Shown piece after piece: positions 32,801-36,808 of a DNA stretch of 36,808 bases; position 1 is the stretch's first letter; each line of letters begins with the position of its first letter. The position numbers were made by a program, and so were the translations under genes. This DNA is from Bacillota bacterium (lineage in GTDB: Bacteria > Bacillota > Clostridia > Acetivibrionales > DSM-1351). The notes below the pieces were generated by a model. It did no database searches. It was not told where the DNA came from and saw nothing but the letters and a program-made list of their open reading frames with translations. The DNA lies in assembly GCA_023397905.1 (NCBI GenBank), contig JAEWSZ010000070.1, forward strand, positions 1 through 36,808, given 5' to 3'.

Positions 32801-33059
32801 CAATGGTAGTGAGACTGGCAGCAGCGGTGAGCATAATAATGGCGATCCGAATCAAACGGATCCCCCATCTGACAACTCCACTGATTCCTCAAATTCCGGT
32901 GCGATCATGAAAGAACCGGATACATCGGAAGCAGGCGGTGATCTGGACGAAATTCCGAAAACAGGAGAAGCAGGCGTTTCGTGGGTATTTTATATAACTT
33001 TGATGCTGGTATCATTGATTGGGTTAAGTGTTCTTACCTGCAAAAAAGAACAGGAATAA
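29802..33059 (+). CDS. Sortase-anchored surface protein (1085 aa, IPKTG)
   Basis: The GTG follows TAGGAGGTATAACT. A signal peptide covers about 1-32. Residues 60-125 are Glu/Thr-rich with TTDTEETT-like repeats. Residues 136-380 form a parallel beta-helix with repeated GGGI and SGNTA units. A MucBP domain spans about 428-496 (VVVRYEDAGGNTVAPSE), a SpaA/Cna-B-like domain about 690-777 and an InlB-type repeat about 832-900 (GGSTITAPENP, FAGWYKE). Residues 904-1015 are Asn/Ser/Gly-rich spacer. IPKTG at 1051-1055, a membrane helix and a KKEQE tail complete the sorting signal. It should be displayed on the cell wall, anchored by the sortase encoded 28 bases downstream. Adhesion is likely but not proven. 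Confidence 0.92.
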   Translation: MRTRAIRAKKILSLLLTVLLLFSVFPVSAYAEGVTPEITAAEEDGPVDQQQEGPITDPANLPEVTNGPEEIAGPEETTNTEEKTGLDETTDTEETTESEEIDEPEENDLEEISETDGTTEVFLPPQVELFAENEAADFQSLKEAISNAQAGDTIIITGDIDFTGTLIIEKSLTFKATEEAGVLAFTSAVGRHIAIPIGCDVTLTFDGIVLNGAGTGGGITVSSNAALTLKNAIIYDCAFSGSGGGISVNPNGSLIIEGGRIADNKASSNGGGIFGTFFSEITIMDCQISGNTAMGEGGGGIAGSTVNILVSGSTISGNRAKDGGGIYGYASEVTIADSEISGNTADHNGGGIWSNALEYLTVTEDVVFTGNKASQAFLMTEEGDIALHDEKIKTTHFSSPDNFPDSFRYAYNNYDVAYTNGTPYAAGMVVVRYEDAGGNTVAPSETYTGIVGESYTITPPVIPGYSVREVTTGRPTYTGTYALEQQTIVFRYMVKSGGAAHYLYSFGIQTSRTVTPMVNADYMGNVIYYPDAGDTLTGFYDMYVLTAVSGQSTDITYFPEDEKQILNGLPELTFGLYDDAAPMSAEELAGYGYWITVLYSTDHGASFTAIAPDDLSDVNAIGIRLIKADNATTLESSTNPLVITAEFPIRIDTDRLTEEETNGAAVLEGWRFKTPSQIRPCPVGVFLSSPRINGTVHQQELSGTDNLNWASAGILAGQTVELLDENGLVIATAVTNENGEYTFAHIGTMDKLQIRITTADGDVYFEDADTGNFQQTDIVSVGSITDIDRTLDRFPNVTWKTSAGDVDTSAGNSQNARFIVVTRLNSVPAITYTAIFNCQGGSAVSPVTNIAGGSTITAPENPIRAGYSFAGWYKELSCENAWNFENDTVTDNITLYAKWTAATNNDDNSNDNNNSNNSSNHGGGNSSNNNSSNSGNDGSNNGNNSDGGNGNNSSNSGGENGSNSSNDGGGNGNNSSNNDEGNGSNSGSGEENSILDDSSNNGSETGSSGEHNNGDPNQTDPPSDNSTDSSNSGAIMKEPDTSEAGGDLDEIPKTGEAGVSWVFYITLMLVSLIGLSVLTCKKEQE
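32511..32845 (+). repeat. Low-complexity AAT/AGC/GGT tract encoding an Asn/Ser/Gly linker
   Basis: Imperfect trinucleotide repeats encode about 110 residues of Asn, Ser and Gly between the InlB-type repeat and the sorting signal. The composition keeps other frames open, so several long opposite-strand ORFs here are artefacts. Confidence 0.85.
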
Positions 33060-33087
33060 AAAGTAGGGAAAGGCGGTAAGAAATATC

Positions 33088-33858
33088 ATGGACAGACTCA
33101 AAAAAATTCTTATCGCCTTTTTCGGTTTTTTACTTCTGTACTCGGCGGTGCACCTTGGTCGTTACTTACTGGATTACCACAAATCTGAAACACAGATTAA
33201 AGAACTGGAGCAGCAAATGAATGCAGGGAGACCGGAATCAACACCAGCGATTGGGTCCGATTCTGTTGATACGAAATCGGCCGTACTCCCGGAGTTTGAA
33301 AGCTTGGTGTTGCGGAATGAGGATATCGTCGGTTGGCTGAAAATTGAAGATACTCCCATCAATTATCCGGTCATGCATACCCCTGAAGATGCGGAGTTTT
33401 ATCTGGACCATGATTTTGACCGGCAAGAAAATAAAAACGGCCTGCCCTTTCTGGATTACCGGAGTAGTATAACGAAACCAACCACAAACTGGATGATATA
33501 TGGACATAATATGAAAAATGGAAGTATGTTTCATGCTTTAATCAATTACAAGAAAAAGACCTATTACAAAGACCATCCTGTAATCCAATTTAATACCCTG
33601 TATGAGAAGGGAGAATATGAGATTATTTCGGTATTCTTATCAAACGTATATAAAAGGGACGAGGACGGATTTAAGTATTATCAGTTTATTCAAGCAGATA
33701 CGAAAGAGGAATTTGATCTGTTTCTTCATAATGTGAAGCAGTTGGCCCTATATGAGACTGGGACAACAGCCCAATATGGAGATCAGCTTCTAACACTCTC
33801 AACCTGTGAATATTCAACAGAAAACGGACGTTTGATCGTAGTGGCACGAAAACGCTAA
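33088..33858 (+). CDS. srtB: Class B sortase
   Basis: The ATG follows AAAGGCGGTAAGAAATATC, 28 bases after the surface-protein stop. An N-terminal membrane helix covers about 7-27. The catalytic domain has H in IYGHNMKNGSMFHALINYK, the nucleophile in TLSTCEYS near 237 and R in GRLIVVARKR, the class B pattern including the extra region before the Cys. Sortases cut between T and G of the sorting signal and join the protein to peptidoglycan. Direct operon with an IPKTG protein makes that its most likely substrate. The divergent first residue (I for L) suggests a tuned specificity. A strong terminator follows at 33894. Confidence 0.92.
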   Translation: MDRLKKILIAFFGFLLLYSAVHLGRYLLDYHKSETQIKELEQQMNAGRPESTPAIGSDSVDTKSAVLPEFESLVLRNEDIVGWLKIEDTPINYPVMHTPEDAEFYLDHDFDRQENKNGLPFLDYRSSITKPTTNWMIYGHNMKNGSMFHALINYKKKTYYKDHPVIQFNTLYEKGEYEIISVFLSNVYKRDEDGFKYYQFIQADTKEEFDLFLHNVKQLALYETGTTAQYGDQLLTLSTCEYSTENGRLIVVARKR

Positions 33859-33893
33859 CGTAGACATGGTTTAACCGGATTTTCATAATTAGA

Positions 33894-33931
33894 AGCGCGG
33901 TGGTTGTATCCTATGCAACTGCCGCGCTTTT
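33894..33931 (+). terminator. Intrinsic terminator of the surface-protein/sortase operon
   Basis: AGCGCGG (33894-33900) pairs with CCGCGCT (33922-33928), extended inward by GTTG/CAAC and wobble pairs, and is followed by T4. Confidence 0.85.
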
Positions 33932-33986
33932 CTTCGTTAACATCGGCATTTCGCTGAGAATCTCTTATGTTTTTAATTTTTTGAAA

Positions 33987-34043
33987 CTCATAAATTGAGT
34001 ACAAATAAATGCCCATTGGGTGCAAAATATGTCAAATGGTGCC
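33987..34043 (+). repeat. Dispersed element copy 4 (upstream of the Rrf2 gene)
   Basis: The core is 34001-34025; TCAAATG starts six bases after it, as in copy A at 1669. Its start lies 70 bases before the Rrf2 ATG, so the regulator could control itself if it binds here. Confidence 0.65.
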
Positions 34044-34095
34044 TCATTAAATTTATATTTTATTTTATAAAACAATAATTTTGAGGAGAAGTGAA

Positions 34096-34497
34096 ATGAA
34101 ATTACAGATTACGACTGATTATGCAATTCGGTTAATAGTTTATTTGGCTCAAAATGATATGCAGGTGCTGACTGCAAAGGAATTGGCAAAGCAACTGGGC
34201 ATTACCTACAATTATTTCCTGAAAGTTGTTGCGCGTATCAAGCAAGCGGGCATCATAGAGTCCATACAGGGTCCTGCAGGAGGCTACCGCCTGGCAAGAA
34301 GTGCCGAGGATATCACATTGTACGATATTATTCAAATTATGGAGGGCGATATCCGGATCAACCGCTGCCTGGAAGAGGACAAGTTTTGCAGTAGATACGC
34401 TGCGCCATTTTGTCCGGTACACAAAATTCTTGAGTCTGTCCAGAATGATTTGATTGCTTCTCTTAAGAGCAAACGGATCAGTGATATTGGAGAGTAG
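34096..34497 (+). CDS. Rrf2-family transcriptional regulator
   Basis: The ATG at 34096 has GAGGAG six bases upstream; an in-frame TTG at 34081 lies inside that site. The 133-residue protein has the family opening (MKLQITTDYAIRLIVYLAQ), a winged helix-turn-helix (KELAKQLGITYNYFLKVVARI) and a wing ending GPAGGYRLAR. Three cysteines near 92, 98 and 106 (CLEEDKFCSRYAAPFCPVH) match the iron-sulfur cluster ligands of IscR/NsrR-type members, so it may sense redox or nitric oxide. The dispersed element lies 70 bases upstream. It is transcribed alone between the sortase operon and the large exported-protein gene, both of which also carry the element. Confidence 0.9.
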   Translation: MKLQITTDYAIRLIVYLAQNDMQVLTAKELAKQLGITYNYFLKVVARIKQAGIIESIQGPAGGYRLARSAEDITLYDIIQIMEGDIRINRCLEEDKFCSRYAAPFCPVHKILESVQNDLIASLKSKRISDIGE

Positions 34498-34875
34498 GGG
34501 GTTCTTTGAAGAAGATGAAATTAGCCGGGACAATTGCTGTCTGTACTTTATAAGAATACCCACGTTCATATGCACGCGCAATGTATGACTTGAGCAGACT
34601 TTTTATAGATTTTTGCTGCTAATTTCAAAAAAAAGTTTTGAGGATAAGTTCGGAACAAAAAAGACCTTATTCAGAACATTAGCAAACTGAGTAGCGCAAA
34701 TAAATGGTAATTAAAATGAATAAGTCGAATGTAAGGTAGAGAGTTATAGATAATTCGCTGTTAATACAAGGTTTTTTTTTATTTATAAATAAGCCATGAG
34801 TATAGCTGATGATATATGACAACTATTAATCAACCGAATGAATTTGGATTGAAATTCTGTGAAGGAGTGGTAAAA
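34498..34875 (+). other. Intergenic stretch before the large exported-protein gene
   Basis: No ORF with a ribosome binding site is seen in 378 bases. It holds dispersed element copy 5 (34641-34697) and AT-rich sequence with a run of ten T near 34770. GAAGGAGTGG precedes the next ATG. Confidence 0.6.
34641..34697 (+). repeat. Dispersed element copy 5 (upstream of the large exported-protein gene)
   Basis: The core is 34655-34679. AGGATAA lies exactly 14 bases before the core start, as in copy A at 1624. Identity with copy 3 at 29671 is 20 of 25 bases without gaps. After the core the similarity fades. Confidence 0.7.
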
Positions 34876-36808
34876 ATGAGGAATGGTTTAAAAAGTGTAA
34901 TTTCTATAGCATTGGTTGCGATTATGTTGCTTAATCATCTTCCGGTATATGCGTTGGCTGGCGAACCGGATGTCACACAAGCGAAAGAAACCAATAGGGT
35001 AGAGATTGCAGTTGAACATCCACGAGAGAGCAGTAACGATGCTTTTGATTACGTCCTTTTTTCAGCATCTGAAAAGGAGTCAATGCATCTAAATATCGAC
35101 AAAGTTAAAATTGTTGGAGATGTTTCTGCAAACCAGGAAATAGCACATTATGGAAGTTTTTTCACTGTGAATGGTATTATACGGGCCAGCGATAGGATTA
35201 CGACAAACGGAACAAGCATGGTCTCTGGCACCACGACGGAAGTAAAGCCAATCAATCTGCCTAACTTGTATACTGAGGCTTTGCTTAATATACAAGATGG
35301 AGCAAACCAACTAAATGAGCCCTATAGTATTGAGGATTCCATAATCCGGATCTTTTCTCCGGTAATTGCCCCACAGATTAAGCTCCTAGCGGAAAATGCT
35401 GCAGATGAGAAAACGTCTGGAGATGCCGGGTATATCGAGCTCGCCTCCGGGATTTTGGCCGAGGGCGATATCAACTTGGCCGCCGATACACTGATGACAC
35501 CGGGAGAAATGTATACTGCGATTATTTCTCATAATGGGGATATCACGATAAAAGCCAAAAACATCACCATCAACGGTTTGATTTATGCTCCAGGCGGAAA
35601 GCTCACGCTGGACTGTGAAACAGCCGTTATCAATGGGCGAATCTATGCGGATACTGTTGAGATTCAAGGGAATGCCTTTACTCTGAACAGTATGGACTAT
35701 CATGAACGTATTTTACCGCCTCTGTTTTTACAAGTAGATACAGATACGCTGTCGCTAGACGAACAAACGGGAATTTATATGTGCGATGAGATACCCGAAA
35801 TGCTGAGCGGCAGAATATTTAACCGATATGACATTTCTCGTATATCTTACGAAATTAATTCCCAAAACGGACTGAAAACCGGACGAATTACCGCGGCAGA
35901 AAACTGGAATCTGCAAATGCCGCCAATGGCTGTTGGAATTAACGTTATTCGTATTGTCGCTGAAGATACACATGACAATAGTGCGGAGCAGATACTGACT
36001 ATTATTTATAATGGAAATGCGGAATCTTCATCGAGTACATTCGGTGACGACAATAGTGGAGATGTACTTGCTGAGAAAAAAGACCCAGAAGACATCTCCA
36101 TGGAAACATCTGCGGAGCAGGGCATCTCTCAAACAGGAGACCTAGAAGAACAAGAAATCCCGGCAAATAAAGAATCAAAAGCTCCTGATGTGGTAGCCGT
36201 GACTGAACTAACGGGCAATATATCTAGCACCTCCCTGCACTATTTCGGCGATGTAGTGATTACAGGCTCCTGTAGTACATATGAAAGTAATCTTATAGTG
36301 GAAGGAGATTTGATTGTTGAAGGGAATCTGGATATTGCTTGGAAAAGTAATGTAGAGGTCATAGGTGACTTGTGCATACAAAAGCGGACAGAAGGGGGCA
36401 AGTATGAAGAAACAGCAGGATATTTGAGAGTATACACTAATTCAAAATTGCTGGTACATGGAGATCTATATACGCAAAGCACCAATGTGAATAACGGTTA
36501 TATAACTAGCGATTCAACTCTTGAACTGAAAGGGAATTTATCACAAATAGGAAAAAATACATATTTCCGTGAAATCCACATTAGATCGGAAGGTACATTG
36601 CTGTTTACAGGAGAAGATGAACAGGAGATATCATTTGATCGTGTAGATGCTAATGCAATGCTCGGCAATATCATGGTGGCTAACGCCAATAACCGGCTCT
36701 GCCTTAATACACCGGTCTACGGCATTGTCCTACTGCATAACATTACGCTGACAGGCAAATACGGTTTTGTTACAGTACCAGGAATCAGTACCACCAATGG
36801 CTGCCTAG
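34876..36808 (+). CDS. Large exported protein, 3' end beyond the window (first 644 codons)
   Basis: The ATG follows GAAGGAGTGGTAAAA and the frame stays open to the window edge, so the protein is longer than shown. A signal peptide spans about 1-28 (ISIALVAIMLLNHLPVYALA). The mature part has repeated beta-helix-like segments: DGDITIKAKNITINGLIY-type units, a Ser/Glu-rich linker (about 380-440), then strand runs such as VVITGSCSTYESNLIVEGD and LIVEGNLDIAWKSNVEVIGD that resemble polymer-forming bactofilin-like surface domains. No sorting signal is visible because the C-terminus is missing. It is the last gene with an upstream dispersed element. A cell-surface structural role is inferred. Confidence 0.8.
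   Translation, partial: MRNGLKSVISIALVAIMLLNHLPVYALAGEPDVTQAKETNRVEIAVEHPRESSNDAFDYVLFSASEKESMHLNIDKVKIVGDVSANQEIAHYGSFFTVNGIIRASDRITTNGTSMVSGTTTEVKPINLPNLYTEALLNIQDGANQLNEPYSIEDSIIRIFSPVIAPQIKLLAENAADEKTSGDAGYIELASGILAEGDINLAADTLMTPGEMYTAIISHNGDITIKAKNITINGLIYAPGGKLTLDCETAVINGRIYADTVEIQGNAFTLNSMDYHERILPPLFLQVDTDTLSLDEQTGIYMCDEIPEMLSGRIFNRYDISRISYEINSQNGLKTGRITAAENWNLQMPPMAVGINVIRIVAEDTHDNSAEQILTIIYNGNAESSSSTFGDDNSGDVLAEKKDPEDISMETSAEQGISQTGDLEEQEIPANKESKAPDVVAVTELTGNISSTSLHYFGDVVITGSCSTYESNLIVEGDLIVEGNLDIAWKSNVEVIGDLCIQKRTEGGKYEETAGYLRVYTNSKLLVHGDLYTQSTNVNNGYITSDSTLELKGNLSQIGKNTYFREIHIRSEGTLLFTGEDEQEISFDRVDANAMLGNIMVANANNRLCLNTPVYGIVLLHNITLTGKYGFVTVPGISTTNGCL

Noticed and set aside
32427..32910. 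Long opposite-strand and alternative frames in the Asn/Ser/Gly tract
   Set aside because: They arise from low-complexity trinucleotide composition and give Ile/Ala/Tyr/Cys-rich nonsense proteins.
1..36808. Complete conjugative element
   Set aside because: No relaxase, integrase, coupling protein or type IV secretion gene is present; only a replication/recombination and accessory block can be supported.
1..36808. CRISPR arrays, tRNA or rRNA genes
   Set aside because: No regular repeat-spacer pattern, cloverleaf-like segment or rRNA sequence was noticed on either strand.

Overview
The window reads as DNA of a low-to-mid GC Firmicute, most likely class Clostridia (Lachnospiraceae/Oscillospiraceae-like). 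The grounds are AGGAGG-type ribosome binding sites, a class B sortase with an IPKTG-anchored surface protein, an ECF sigma factor paired with a DUF4367 anti-sigma factor, an Rrf2 regulator and mobile-element families (PcfJ, PcfK, DUF3268, DUF4313-like) typical of clostridial conjugative elements and large plasmids. The leftward block (12.3-29.1 kb) looks richer in G+C by eye than the rightward operons around it. No tRNA, rRNA, CRISPR array, integrase, relaxase or type IV secretion gene is visible, so only part of the mobile element is present.

Layout. (1) 1-1.4 kb: the 3' end of a winged-helix regulator converges on a small helical hypothetical gene. (2) 1.6-7.3 kb, rightward: an operon with a hypothetical protein, a 5'-nucleotidase-family phosphatase, a 624-residue protein combining a PD-(D/E)XK nuclease-like core with a DUF2135/YfaP-like C-terminus, a metallo-beta-lactamase-fold hydrolase, a carboxymuconolactone-decarboxylase-like protein and a sugar O-acetyltransferase. 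(3) 7.3-12.3 kb, rightward: an ECF sigma/anti-sigma pair followed by five exported proteins, one of them a papain-like cysteine protease and one anchored by a C-terminal membrane segment. (4) 12.3-29.1 kb, leftward: a long DNA-metabolism block of a mobile element (YqaJ exonuclease, DUF4406-like protein, RecD2-like helicase, primase, PcfK, PcfJ, NAD-dependent DNA ligase, zinc-cluster proteins, metallopeptidase). (5) 29.1-29.6 kb: a consensus leftward promoter whose spacer is a perfect palindrome, then a roughly 400-nt leader full of hairpins and terminators. (6) 29.8-36.8 kb, rightward: a sortase-anchored surface protein, its class B sortase, an Rrf2 regulator and a large exported protein cut by the window edge.

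How the parts may work together. A conserved element of about 55 bp lies, at fixed internal spacing and in one orientation, upstream of all five rightward transcription units (cores at 1638, 7483, 29671, 34001, 34655). It may be a shared control site or a dispersed decayed repeat. The two rightward cargo operons (2 and 3) each end in the same terminator joined to the 3' end of the leftward block's last gene, intact at 12348 and only a remnant at 7309, as if cargo was added stepwise at one slot. In the leftward block, strong intrinsic terminators occur in the leader and between genes. This suggests antitermination or extra promoters, and makes the leader a candidate undescribed regulatory RNA.
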